A stretch of DNA of 64,000 nt from contig NC_083604.1 of NCBI RefSeq assembly GCF_029168945.1, forward strand, positions 7,122,812 to 7,186,811, read 5' to 3'. The position numbers were made by a program, and so were the translations under genes. Source of the DNA: Cannabis sativa (lineage: Eukaryota > Streptophyta > Magnoliopsida > Rosales > Cannabaceae). Positions within the stretch are counted from its first letter, which is position 1. Every line of letters starts with the position of its first letter. The notes below the pieces were generated by a model that was not told the DNA's origin, did no database searches, and saw nothing but the letters and a program-made list of their open reading frames with translations. Shown one piece after another: positions 22,057 through 33,800 of the stretch.

Positions 22057-25000
22057 CTATTGATAATATAATTTTAAGCTCTCGCCATTCCAAGCTCGTG
22101 GAATCGCAGTCCCATCGAGTGTTGCGAGTCGGTATGTGGCATCACCAATTTTTTCTGTGATGAGATATGGTCCTTCCCAATTATCCCCAAAGACCCCATG
22201 TGACGGGTTTTTGGTATTTGGCATTACTCTTCTAAGGACCAAGTCTCCTGCTCGCAGGGCTTTTACTTTCACCTTGGAGTTAAAGTATCTTGCAGTTCGC
22301 TGCTGGTAAGCCGTATTTTTTAAGTGCGCTTGGTCACGCTTTTCCTCCAAAAGATCAAGGCAGAATAGTTGTTTCTCGTTGTTCTGCGAGATGTTGAAAA
22401 TATCTCTGCGTAGGGAACCTGCCCCAATCTCAACTGACAACATGGCCTCGCACCCGTAAGAAAGTGAGAAGGGTGTTTCGCCAGTTGTAGATCGAGGAGT
22501 TGTATTATAAGACCATAGGACTTGCGGTAACTCGTCTGGCCAAGCCCCTTTGCGATCTTCTAGTTTCCCTTTAATGGTGTGCTTGATTATTTTATTAACA
22601 GCTTCAGTTTGTCCGTTACTCTGCGGGTAAGCAACTGCGGAGAATGCCTTCTTGATTCCCGAATTGTCGCATAGTTGTCGCATCTCTTTGCAGTCAAACT
22701 GTCTTCCATTGTCTGAGATGAGTTTGTGTGGAATGCCAAAGCGACAAATGATGGAGGTATAGACAAACTCGCGTAATTTGTTGCTGTGACGGTTGCGAGT
22801 GCTTTGGCTTCGGCCCACTTCGTGAAGTAATCTACTGCGACTACCGCATATTTGACTCCACCTTTCCCTTTGGGTAACTCGCCGATTAGATCAATCCCCC
22901 ATATTGCAAAGGGCCATGGACTTGTGATAGAATGGAGGTTACTTGAAGGTTGGTGGGTATATGTGGCTATTCGCTGACACCTGTCACACTTCTTCGCAAA
23001 CGCGAGAGCATCTTGTCGCAAGGTTGGCCAGTAATACCCTTGCCACATGATTTTTAATGCAAGGGAGTTACCTCCGGTATGATTGCCACAAATCCCCTCG
23101 TGTACCTCACGAAGTATGTAACCACAATCCTCTCCGCTGATACATTTGAGAAGAGGTTGACTAAAACTTTGATACAACCTTTGGTCATATATTACATAAC
23201 AGGCGGCTCGCTGTCGCAACTTTCTTGCTTCTATTTTATCATCAGGCAAGAGCCCTTTTTCCAGATATGCGAGGATAGGAGTCATCCAGGTAATCTCCTG
23301 AACGGTATCTATTTCCATGATCACTTCTTGATTTATAGTTGGGTGAGCCAATACGTCTAGCGGAATCACATCGAGCAATTCGGCTTCTCTAGTTGAGGCC
23401 AAATGGGCCAATGCGTCTGCGTGTGAATTTTGAGCACGCGGTACTCGAGAGACGACTATTTTTTTGAACTTCTGCATCATTTCGCAGACAATGGCTAAGT
23501 ATTTAACCAATCTCCCGCCTCTTGCTAGATATTCTCCATTCACCTGACATACCACGATTTGGGAGTCGCTAAAAGCCTGAAGATACTCGACTTTCATTTC
23601 GAGAGCGAGTTTCAATCCTGCGATTAAAGCTTCATACTCGGCTTCGTTGTTAGATGCAGAAAATTCAAAACGTAAAGCAGCGTGTACCTTGAAATTATTG
23701 GGACTGATTAACAAGATCCCACTACCAGAACCTTCACTATTTGAGGCTCCATCGACGTACAATGTCCACGTCTCTCTGTTTGCTATAGCAATGTTGCTTC
23801 TGTCTTCTATGAGTGCTACCTCGGTGATGGGGAATTCAAGTATAAAATACGCCAAGGCTTGCCCCTTGATCGCAGTTCTTGGTTTATACTTGATGTCGAA
23901 CTGACTCAACTCCATCGCCCATTTTAACAATCTCCCCGATGCTTCTGGTTTCGCTAGAACTTGTCTTAAGGGGTAGTTCGTCAAAACTTCAATGCTGTGA
24001 GCCTGGAAATAAGGTCGCAATTTTCTTGAGGATATTATCAAGGCGAAAGCCAACTTCTCCATTTGGGGATAACGCGTCTCGGCATCCAGTAATCGCTTAC
24101 TGACATAATATACTGGGTATTGGCGTCCTTGGTCCTCGCGTATTAGTACCGAACTAATTGCATATTTCGAAACGGCTAAATAGACGGATAGGACTTCACC
24201 GGACAATGGCTTTGACAAGATCGGAGGTTGCCCCAAGTGTATTTTAAAAGCTTGAAAGGCCTGCTCGCACTTTTCGTTCCAATGGAACTTTTTGTTGCCT
24301 TTCAAAATCTAAAAAAACTCCTTGCACTTATCTGAAGATCTGGATATAAAGCGGTTTAAAGCTGCGACTTTACCTGTGAGGCTTTGAACCTCCTTTGGCT
24401 GGGTTGGTGATGGCATTTCCACCAATGCCCTGATCTTCGCGGGATTGGCTTCTATTCCTCGCTGATTAACCATGAACCCAAGGAATTTCCCAGAGCCAAC
24501 TCCAAAGACGCATTTCCGTGGATTTAAACGCATCTTATACCGTCGTAATATATCAAACATGGTCTGTAAGTGGGCAATATGATCCTTCGCATGTTGAGAT
24601 CTTACGAGCATATCGTCAACATATACCTCCATGCTTTTTCCAATGAGATCTGCTAACATCATGTTCACTAGCCTTTGATAAGTCGCACCTGCGTTTATCA
24701 AACCAAAAGGCATGACTTTGTAACAGTATAATCCTCGATCAGTAATGAACGAGGTATGCTCCTGGTCTGGTTCATACATCGGGATTTGATTATATCCCGA
24801 GTATGCGTCCATGAAACTCAAGAGTTTGTGACCTGCAGTGGCATCAACAAGCTGGTCAATGCTAGGAAGGGGAAAGCTGTCTTTGGGACAGGCTTTGTTT
24901 AGATCTGTAAAGTCAACACATGTGCGCCATGAGCCATTAGGCTTTGGCACGAGTACGGGGTTCGCTAACCAGTTGGGGTAAAACGACTCCCATATAAAGC

Positions 25001-26335
25001 CTCAGGCAAGGAGGCAGTCGACTTCTTCTTTTAGCGCTTGGTACCTCGCGGGGTCCATTTTGCGGCGCTTTTTTCGGACACCTCGCACCTCGGGGTCAAT
25101 GTTCAAGCGATGACACATGACTTGCGAAGATATCCCGACCATATCTGAGTGTTTCCAAGCAAAAACATCAAGATTTTGCTTCAAAAACGTCGTTAATTGT
25201 TCTCGCAGCTGAAAATTTAATTTAGAACCAATTTTTAAAACTTTGCTATTATCTACAGGATCTATAGGTACCTCAATTGTGTCTTCCGCGGCTTGGGCTG
25301 CGGCGGTGTGATCGAGGATTCTTAGATCCAAGTCTGGTTCATCTATATGTGGCACTTCCTCGATTCTGAGGATCTCTTGGCGAGGAGGTGGTGCCTCCAA
25401 AAAGTAGATAACATTTACCGTCCTTTTCTCTGCGAGTTTAACTGGTGCGTTGTAACATTCTCGCGATTCTAATTGGACTCCCCGCACAGAACCTACTCCA
25501 GCGGGAGTAGGGAACTTCATTGTCAGATGATAGATCGAGGTTATGATCTTCATCTCTTTCAGGATTGGTCGACCAATTACGGCATTATACGCTGAGTACT
25601 GGTCGATTACTGCGAAATCTGCCATTGACTTGGCTGTCACTGGGGCAGTTCCCAAAGTAATTGGGAGTTTGATCATTCCTTTTATTGTTATGACATCTCC
25701 CGAAAAGCCATAAATGCTCGACGTCATAGGTCGCAGATCCTTCTCCTGCAATCCCATTTGTTTGAATGCTTGGAAATTCAGCAGATTCACTGAAATTCCA
25801 TTGTCGACAAGTATGCGATGGACATTATCCCCGCCAATATTGGCGACTATCACCAGTGCATCGGAATGCGGGTGATGGACCCATCTCGCATCACTCTCCA
25901 TAAAGGTGATGTTGTCGCATTCTTTCTTAAACAGCTTCTCGGGCCGCTCACTAAGATTATTCACATTAGTAAGCGACTTCTCCTTGGCTTCTCTGGCATA
26001 TCGTTCTTGTGATTTGCGAGAGTCCCCTGCGATATGAGGTCCTCCAATTATAGTCAGGATGTTGCAAGGTGTTCTGGAGCCACTCGCATTCTGGTTTTCT
26101 CCTTTGTCATCCGCTTGGGGACGACTTTCCTCGCTCTTCTTATACTTGTCGAATTTCCCTCTCCGGATTAGCTCCTCGATTTCATCCTGTAAGACCCAAC
26201 ATTCTAAGGTAGTGTGACCAATATCCTTGTGGTACTTACAGAATTTTTTAGGGTCTCTCCTGTCGCGATTTCCCCTGATGGGAGGTGGCTTCTTGAAGAC
26301 TCCGTTTATTTCCTCGATCGTGTAGATATGGTCTC
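22057..26335 (-). pseudogene. Tat gag C-terminus and pol (protease, RT, RNase H, archaeal RNase H, integrase)
   Basis: Reading down from 26335: the gag C-terminus with a zinc-knuckle-like CKYHKDIGHTTLEC; protease (DNGIS at about 25805, where DTG or DSG is usual); reverse transcriptase with YVDD at 24623-24612; first RNase H (about 24260-23900); a second RNase H starting LYVDGASN (about 23790-23400), the archaeal-type domain of Tat; and integrase with an HHCC finger (about 23140-23000) and catalytic D, D, E (around WGIDLIG, SDNGRQFD, NGQTEA). In-frame stops occur at 25002-25004 and 24309-24311, and a frameshift near 22800 splits integrase. The frame is otherwise continuous for about 4 kb, consistent with a recent, lightly damaged copy. 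Confidence 0.88.
26255..26335. repeat. 81-bp duplicated gag segment, left copy
   Basis: Positions 26255-26335 repeat 39536-39616 in direct orientation with two mismatches by eye. Both are the Tat gag stretch just before the zinc knuckle. They bracket the Athila-like insertion, yet are far longer than a normal 5-bp target duplication. Confidence 0.85.
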
Positions 26336-27638
26336 AATCTTACCAAATATCTCTTTTTTCTCAATCTTGCAAGTTTTTTTTTCTTTTCTATCTTCTCTCA
26401 CACCATGTATTTTGCTCCCCCAAACTAATTATATAGCTTATGATATCATTGATAAAATAGTGAGGACAAAATTAACAGTGTGGATACATATTTCGGTTCC
26501 AACAGGTGAAGAACAAAACATGTAAAGCCCGCTTAGTTAATTTGGAAATTAGCAGTTATTTATGTGAATCAGGAAATTATTTATAGCTATTTAAATAATT
26601 TATCATTGTTATTTATGGAATTCAGATATGCATAATTATGTTATCAGCAGTTTTTATATTTCGCATTTCCGGTGTCCGGTATTTTGGAACGCGGCGTTTG
26701 GCTCAGTAGAAATCACAACTTAGTATGTTTGTATTTTGGGGACGGGTTTTAGACATTGGGAATGTCGGGAATGGCCGGGAATTTAGAATGTCCCAAAAAT
26801 ACCCCTTTAGTATGAATTATGTGATTTTATGGTGGAGGGGCAAAATGGTCTTTTTGCCCCATTAGTGTTTTGTCTTATATGATTTATTAAATGGAAAATG
26901 AATAATTAGTTATGTGATTATTTGGCTGAAATGGATTTTAAAAGATAGTATATTATGTTATTAATGTCTTTTTCCAACACTTAGTTTTTTTTGAAAAGAA
27001 ATTCCAACACACACACTCACTCAAAGCTCTCTCTTTCTCCCTCATTTCGGCTGGATCTTGGGCTGCTAGGGCAGAGATTTTTCCTCTTCAAAGCTTGTGA
27101 TTTTCTCCTCCTCTAAGTGTAATTCAAGTCTAGGTTGGATTCCTTTTACTTCCCTTTGTGTTTTATTCAAGAAAAATGATGAAAATGTGATTTGCATGTT
27201 GGATTTTTATGTTGTTGTTCTTCTTTGTAATCTAGTGATTATTTTGTGTTTAAGCATGTTAGTTTAGGGTTGTTTTGATGCTTGATTACTAGGTTGAGCA
27301 TGCTAGATGAAAATGTGTGAAAATTGATGATTTTTGTGAGAAAATGCATGTTTTGTTTCTGTATAATTGCTGGTTGTTATTGTTAGTTTGCAGAGGTGTT
27401 TTAATGCTTAGTTAAGTAGAATTAACTAGGCTAGGGTGCATGCTAGAGGGTTTAACCAAGTTTGAGTTCTTGAACTCAAAGCTTGGTCTTCAATGGTGAA
27501 ATTTGCTTGTGAGGTTTCTGGGTAGATTTGAGGCCTAGGAATGGTCATTTGGGACCTATGTAGGAGGTCTGGAAAGTTTGGGACCATTTGGGTTCGAAAT
27601 GGTCAAGATATGGGAATTTTTGGTTGCTGCCTGCGAGG

Positions 27639-27735
27639 AACCGGAATTCCGGTTGAGCATCCGGAATTCCGGATGGGGGTTCAGATTTTCCCAGAACCGG
27701 AATTCCGGTTGGGCAACCGGACTTCCGGATGGGGG
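27639..27735. repeat. CCGGAATTCCGG palindrome cluster in the LTR
   Basis: Four copies of AACCGGAATTCCGGTTG-like or ATCCGGAATTCCGGATG-like palindromes occur within 97 bp; the last reads CCGGACTTCCGG. The same cluster is at about 35426-35522 in the other LTR. They could form stem-loops or bind a dimeric factor; no function is shown. Confidence 0.7.
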
Positions 27736-28062
27736 ATTTTTCAGAACCCTAGTTTTCCTCGTTTTTGGGTTTTTAGGGGTATTGCCATGCTTTTCATCGA
27801 TAGGGAAACTTTTAGTTTCGAGTTTTAGTCCCCGGGAAGTGATTTAGCGTGTCACTTATAGTGTTGTGGTTTTTATGGTTTAGGAGCCAGTAATCCGCCG
27901 TTCACTTCAGTTCCGGTCGGGTTGACGCACACACGAAATCGGAATCCAGGTAAGATTAGTATAACAGTATGCATATGTAGATTACATGTTTAGCGTGCAT
28001 GTAGGAAGCCTGCTAGATTACATTAGATATGTATTTAGGCTTCGAACCATCCAACCCTGTCA

Positions 28063-28289
28063 CGTCGGTACAGGCTGGAGTATGACCAGCAGCCGGAGTA
28101 TGACCGGTTTGACCGATCAGGCTGACACTTGGTTGGTGGTTCCGTACTATTGACGTATCCCGTCGGTACAGGCTGGAGTATGACCAAGCGGAGTATGACC
28201 GGTTCGACCGATCAGGAGGATATAGTAACACGTCGGTACAGGCTGGAGTATGACCAGCAGCCGGAGTATGACCGGTTCGACCGATCAGG
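28063..28289. repeat. Tandem array in the Tekay LTR, three units of about 60 bp
   Basis: Units begin CGTCGGTACAGGCTGGAGTA and end GACCGGTT(C/T)GACCGATCAGG, with short spacers. One unit is internally shortened (the AGCAGCCGGAG part). The homologous array is 35853-36079 in the 3' LTR, where a different unit is shortened. A second array of three units (CTCAGTACCATGTTGGACAT type) follows at 28330-28418. Confidence 0.8.
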
Positions 28290-28834
28290 TTGTTACGTGT
28301 CAATAGTACCGTCCCCTGAACGTTCAAAACTCAGTACCATGTTGGACATGGCAGTAGTGCTCAGTACCATGTTGGACATGGCAGTAGCGGGACTCAGTAT
28401 CGTGTTGGACACGGCAGTCAGTTTTATGTATGATATTATTATGCTTTTCTTACTGAGTCTGTCGACTCACAGTTTACGTTGCATGTGTAGGTAAAGGCAG
28501 GGCAGTTGCTGATGGACCGTGAGCGAGCTTATGGGATTGTACATGTCGGGGCGGTTAGGCCTGGAGCGTACGATCCTCGGGACAGCACGGCTGAGATTTT
28601 GTATTGTCGTTAGACGAATTTATTTTGATGTAAAAGTTGAACAGTGAAAACGTTTGTAAATATTTTTTTATAAATCGGGATCCCGAGACTTTTTGCAAAA
28701 TGGTTTATAAGTTTAATGAAAAAGCAAAATTTTAATTAATCACGTTTTTCCATAAACCTCGTTGATTAGCAACGAGCTGCACAGTACGTTTAAAAATCAC
28801 GTAATACGCCTAAGTTAGTTAGGGTGTTACAAAA

Positions 28835-29344
28835 TGGTATCAGAGCCTTGACCCAGCCGGAAGTGTGGTCGACGAGGACGTCGGACCCCGTAAGGGGGGG
28901 TGATTGTGACAGTCAGTAGTCCCGTGATCCGTAAGGGGAAATACCGGGTAAGCTGTGCAATCCCACACCGCCTGGGGAAGGTCAAGTGGGATGATTCTGA
29001 GACTGTGTAGGTATGGGACTACACAGTTGAAGAGGGCTTAAATGGATTGATTGGTACTACCTATATCAACAAGGTGCATCTTGTTTTTCGGTAGCCCTTC
29101 TTGAAAGAACTCCACAGTTAAGCGTGCTTGACCTGGGAGCAATTTCAGGATGGGTGACCTCCTGGGAAGTTTTCCCAGGAAGCGTGCGAGTGAGGACAAA
29201 GCACGCTGGAAACACTCGTGTTGGTCTGTAGGGTCAGTCATCGATCCAAGAAGCAGCCAGAGTGACGTACTCGTGTATAAGAGCCATTCATTCCGTGGGT
29301 GTAAGGGCCCAATGGAGGCTTGAAGCGGGAACGTTACAAAAATT
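28835..29344 (+). mobile_element. Cassandra-like (TRIM) internal domain plus LTR inside Tekay
   Basis: The unit starts with TGGTATCAGAGCC (28835-28847) and is followed at 29345-29357 by a second TGGTATCAGAGCC, so it is bracketed by two primer-binding sites. Within it are a short internal domain ending in a polypurine tract TAAGGGGGGGTGAT (28891-28904) and then a 434-bp LTR-like block (28905-29338), TGTGACAG to ACGTTACA. That block carries a 5S-rRNA-derived segment, the hallmark of Cassandra terminal-repeat elements. This is the order internal domain, polypurine tract, 3' LTR of a TRIM, but it follows a Tekay LTR. Recombination or template switching at the shared primer site is the likely origin (inference). 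Confidence 0.7.
29071..29181 (+). other. 5S rRNA-derived segment with Pol III internal promoter boxes
   Basis: The 3' two-thirds closely follow plant 5S rRNA: GAACTCCACAGTTAAGCGTG (box A region), CTTGACCTGGGAGCAATTTC (intermediate element region) and AGGATGGGTGACCTCCTGGG (box C). The 5' third is diverged. A TTTT run follows at 29170-29173, where a Pol III terminator would be expected, inside a short inverted repeat CCTGGGAA...TTCCCAGG. It is not a functional 5S gene. The arrangement matches Cassandra LTRs. The opposite-strand open frame at 29038-29241 is a shadow. Confidence 0.8.
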
Positions 29345-29623
29345 TGGTATCAGAGCCGCCAGGTTGTCTTCCGAAGATCGTCACGACATGTACAATCATC
29401 ATCAGCAGTTAGCTCGGTTCACGGTTCAGTAAGCCTTTATTGCTTTAGTAGTTTATTTTATTCAGTTATGAAAAAGAAAAGCCTGTTAGGAAGCATGTTA
29501 GTAGCCTGATAGTAGAATAGGCGCATGTTTCATTTCTAATTTCCAAATTAAGCGGCATTAGTAAGCTCGCCTTGAATACGACCTGATATGCCAACTCTTG
29601 GTTTCGCAGGCGGTTCTAACTAG

Positions 29624-30890
29624 ATGGACGCCAGGCGGACTACCAGGAGTCGAGGCAACTCAGTGGGGTCGAATCGGGAGAGGGAGCTCGGTTTCCCCCA
29701 CTCGCTAGGGGCCGAGGTAGAGGTCCCCGAGGCGGGGGCTCGTGGTCGGGGTGATGAGAACCCGCCACGGGCCGCCGAGCTCCCAGCCGATCGGGGAGCC
29801 CCGAACCGGGAGTTACGGTTTGCGGAGATGCAAGCCGAATCGAAGATCAAGACCTCGAGATTCGAGAGGTTGAGACCAGGTGCTCCTGCGGTTCCAGTGC
29901 GGTAGTTCCGGCGGCATTCGCCCCCGCCGCCTGTGCCGAGATGGTAGTGGCGGCCCACAGATTGGAACCTTTATATGAGCGGTTCCGGAAGCAAGCACCT
30001 CCGGTATTCCTGGGAGGTCCAGATGTGTCGAAAGCCGAGCAGTGGCTTACGGTGATCACCAGAATCTTGAACTTTATGGGTGTCACCGGCAACGACAGAG
30101 TGGTGTGCGCCACATTTCAGTTCCAGGAGGATGCCCTGGTATGGTGGGACATGGTGTCTCAGATTCACGATGTCACCACCATGACTTGGGAGAGGTTCCG
30201 GGGAACTTTTCAACGCGAAGTACTACAACGAGGCGGTTAGAAGCGCCAAGAGAAAGGAATTCGTTCACCTGACCCAGCGGGAGAACATGAGTGTCACTGA
30301 GTATACAACTCAGTTTGACCGGTTGGCGAGGTTAGCCTCGGGTATTGTGCCGACCGACTTCAGCAGAAAGGAGAAGTATCTGGACGGGTTGAATCCCAAG
30401 ATCAGGCATGACCTGATGATTACCACCGACGACAGCACCACCTACGCTCAGATGGTGGAGAAGGCACTGCGAGCTGAGGGCGCAGTGGGGTGCATGTCAG
30501 AGTCAGCTAGTACTCGGTTGGTGGCGGAGCTCTACCCCTCCCGCATCAGGCTTCAGCAGGGGGAGTAGTGGTTCGGCCATTGATCAGAGGAAGAGGGCAC
30601 CCACTGCTTCCGGCGGCTCGAGCCAGAACAAGAGGTTCCGGGGGAACCAGAACAGAGGGAACCGTCCTGGTGGTAATGAGACTCGCTTCTCCTACCCCGA
30701 GTGCCCTAGCTGCAAGAGGCACCATCGGGGAGAGTGCAAGGGGCAGGGATGCTTTCATTGTGGCATGCCCGGGCACTTCAAGAGGGAATGTCCCCAGCTC
30801 CGGCCAGAGGCACCGAGAGCTCCAGCGATACCCACTCCAGCCAGGGTATTCGCCATCACGCAGGCTGATGCAGATGCCAGCCCATCAGTT
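29624..30890 (+). pseudogene. Tekay gag, frameshifted
   Basis: Starts at the ATG at 29624 with a basic, glycine-rich N-terminus. It then changes frame near 29880, 30230 and 30545. The retrotrans_gag core is clear (29941-30240, with FLGGPDVSKAEQW and an ALVWWD block, then EFVHLTQRENMSVTEYTTQF at 30258-30317). Two zinc knuckles follow at about 30699-30791 (CPSCKRHHRGEC and CFHCGMPGHFKREC). The breaks are single-base changes without other decay, so gag was intact recently, or the breaks are sequence errors. Confidence 0.85.
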
Positions 30891-33800
30891 GTTACAGGTC
30901 AGATTCTTATTAACGACTCGTTTTATTCAGTGCTGTTTGATTCTGGGGCTACACGTTCTTATGTGGCGGCCAGAGTCTTTAGTAAGTTGGGTAGACCCTT
31001 TGATAGATATGAGTCAGGGTTTGGAACCTGTTACACAGCGGAGAATTGGTTATCTCCAATAGGTGGATTAGGTCTATGCCGATCAGGATAGATGGTAGAG
31101 AGTTGAGCGCTGATCTGATAGAGATGAGCTTAGTCGAATTTGATATTATTTTAGGAATGGATTTCCTATCTAAATATTCGGCGAGCATTGATTGCAAGAG
31201 GAAGATGGTGGTCTTCCAACCGGAAAGTGAAGAACCGTTCGTATTTGTGGGTTCGGTTCAGGGATCTCGGATCCCGGTGATTTCGGCTATGTCAGCGAGA
31301 GAATTATTGCACGGTGGGTGCTTGGGGTTTCTGGCCGTGGTGGTGGACACCACTCGGCCAGACACCATTCGGCCAGAGGACATCAATGTGGTTCGGGAAT
31401 TTTTGGACGTTTTTCCCGAAGAACTTCCAGGGTTACCACCTCATCGGGAGATTGACTTTGTGATTGACTTGGCACCAGGGGTGGATCCGGTTTCTAAAGC
31501 CCCGTATAGGATGGCTCCAAATTTGAACTTAAGGAGTTAAAGATTCGGCTCCAGGGGTTGCTTGACATAGGGTTCATTCGGCCCAGTGTGTCACCTTGGG
31601 GAGCCCCGGTTTTGTTCGTGAAGAAGAAGGATGGATCTATGAGGATGTGCATCGACTACAGAGAGTTGAACAAGCTGACGGTGAAGAATAAATATCCATT
31701 ACCTAGGATCGATGACTTGTTCGATCAGCTTCAGGGGAAGACGGTCTTTTCTAAGATTGACCTCCGTTCGGGTTATCATCAGTTGAGGATCCGAGAGGAG
31801 GACATTCCAAAGACGGCTTTCCGCACTAGGTATGGACACTACGAGTTCCTGGTTATGTCATTCGGACTAACCAATGCTCTGCGGCATTCATGGACACGAT
31901 GAACGAGTATTCAAGGATTTCCTCGATATCTGTGTGATTGTGTTTATCGACGATATCCTCGTGTACTCTCAGTCAGAAGAGGAGCATGAGTTACATCTTC
32001 AGATGGTACTGCAACGACTTCGAGAACATAGACTCTACGCCAAGTTCAAGAAATGTGAGTTCTGGTTGTCTCAGGTGTCCTTCCTAGGGCACATTGTGAG
32101 TAAAGAGGGGATCAAGGTGGATCCCGGGAAGATCGAATCCGTCAGGGATTGGCCGAGACCGAAGACAGTGACAGAGATCAGAAGCTTTTTGGGATTAGCT
32201 GGGTATTACCGTAGGTTCGTGGAGGGGTTCTCCAAAATTTCAATGCCCCTAACCGAGCTTACAAAGAAGAATCAGCGATTTATCTGGACAGATAAATGCG
32301 AAGCTAGTTTTCAGGAGCTGAAACAGAGATTGATTACTGCTCCGGTACTAGCTTTGCCTTCGGACGAGGAGAAGTTCGTGGTCTACTGTGACGCATCCAA
32401 ACAGGGTTTGGGGTGCGTATTGATGCAAGCCGATCGGGTTATCGCTTATGCCTCCCGTCAGTTAAAGGATTATGAACAGCGATACCCGACTCATGATTTA
32501 GAATTGGCCGCAGTGGTTTTTGCACTGAAGATTTGGCGGCATTACTTGTATGGTGAGAAGTGCGAGATCTACACCGACCATAAGAGTCTCAAGTATTTCT
32601 TTACTCAGAAAGATTTGAACATGAGACAGAGGCGTTGGTTGGAACTAGTGAAGGATTATGATTGCGAGATCCTCTACCATCCCGGGAAAGCCAATGTGGT
32701 GGCCGATGCCCTGAGCAGAAAGGGTCCCGGGCAAGTGGCTAGCATGGTTCAGATCTCACCTCAGCTAGCAGAGGATATGGTTAGATCCAGCATTGAGTTT
32801 GTGGTAGGTCAGCTTCACAACTTAACGCTGCAATCGATCCGCTAGAAAGAATAAAGGTTGCTCAGACAACAGATCCGGAGTTAGTGAAGATCCGAGATGA
32901 GGTATTGGCTGGTCAAGCCAAAGACTTTTCAGTGTCAGATAGTGGAGTGCTTTTGTATAAAGCCAGGGTTTGTGTCCCGAACAGTGTGGACTTGAGGAAC
33001 GAGATCTTTGAGGAGGCTCATTCTACTCCATATTCTCTACATCCCGGCACCACCAAGATGTACCAAGACTTGAAACCGTACTTCTGGTGGAACGGTATGA
33101 AGAAGAATTTGGTAGAATTCGTATCGAGATGCCTCACATGTCAGCAGATCAAGGCTGAACATCAGAGACCAGCAGGGTTGTTGCAGCCTCTAACCCTACC
33201 AGAATGGAAATGGGAGGATATTACTATGGATTTTGTGGTCGGGTTACCTAGGACCACGGGTATGTATGACTCCATCTGGGTAGTGGTGGATCGATTTACG
33301 AAATCTGCTCATTTTCTGCCGGTCAGAACAACGTTTACAGTGGATCAGTTGGCAGAGTTATATGTCAGGGAGATAGTGAGACTTCACGGGGTACCGAAGT
33401 CTATAGTTTCGGACAGGGATCCGAAATTCACCTCTAAATTTTGGCAGAGTTTGCAACGGGCAATGGGTACGAAGCTAAAATTCAGTACAGCATTTCATCC
33501 TCAGACAGATGGTCAGTCCGAAAGGACAATTCAGATATTGGAGGATATGCTGAGAGCCTGTGTTATGGACTTTGAGGGTTCATGGAATAAATATCTACCG
33601 TTGATAGAGTTCTCTTACAACAACAGTTACCAGAGTACAATAGGGATGGCACCCTATGAACTGTTGTACGGTAGGAAGTGCAGGTCCCCTATCCACTGGG
33701 ATGAGACAGGGGAGAGGAAATACCTAGGTCCGGAGTCAGTTCAGCGGACCAATGAGGCAATAGAAAAGATAAAAGCTAGAATGCTTGCCTCCCAGAGCAG

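Larger units (their letters stand above)
26521..28831 (+). repeat. 5' LTR of the Tekay element
   Basis: 2311 bp, with TG...CA ends. It contains a palindromic CCGGAATTCCGG cluster, a 60-bp tandem array and a 28-bp tandem array. The open frames at 27541-27847 and 28013-28494 repeat at the same offset in the other LTR and have no protein domain; they are not genes. Confidence 0.93.

Noticed and set aside
27541..27847. 89-95 aa frames in the Tekay LTR, repeated at 35328-35634
   Set aside because: Caused by the palindromic repeat cluster in the LTR; no protein homology.
28063..28418. Regularly spaced repeats that might suggest a CRISPR-like array
   Set aside because: Units are contiguous, spacers are not unique, and the setting is a plant LTR retrotransposon.
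28013..28494. 104- and 121-aa frames on both strands of the LTR arrays
   Set aside because: Translated tandem repeats; the same in both LTRs.
29071..29181. Functional 5S rRNA gene
   Set aside because: The 5' third is diverged and it is embedded in an LTR; only the promoter-bearing part matches.
29038..29241. 67-aa minus-strand frame
   Set aside because: Antisense reading of the 5S-derived Cassandra segment.
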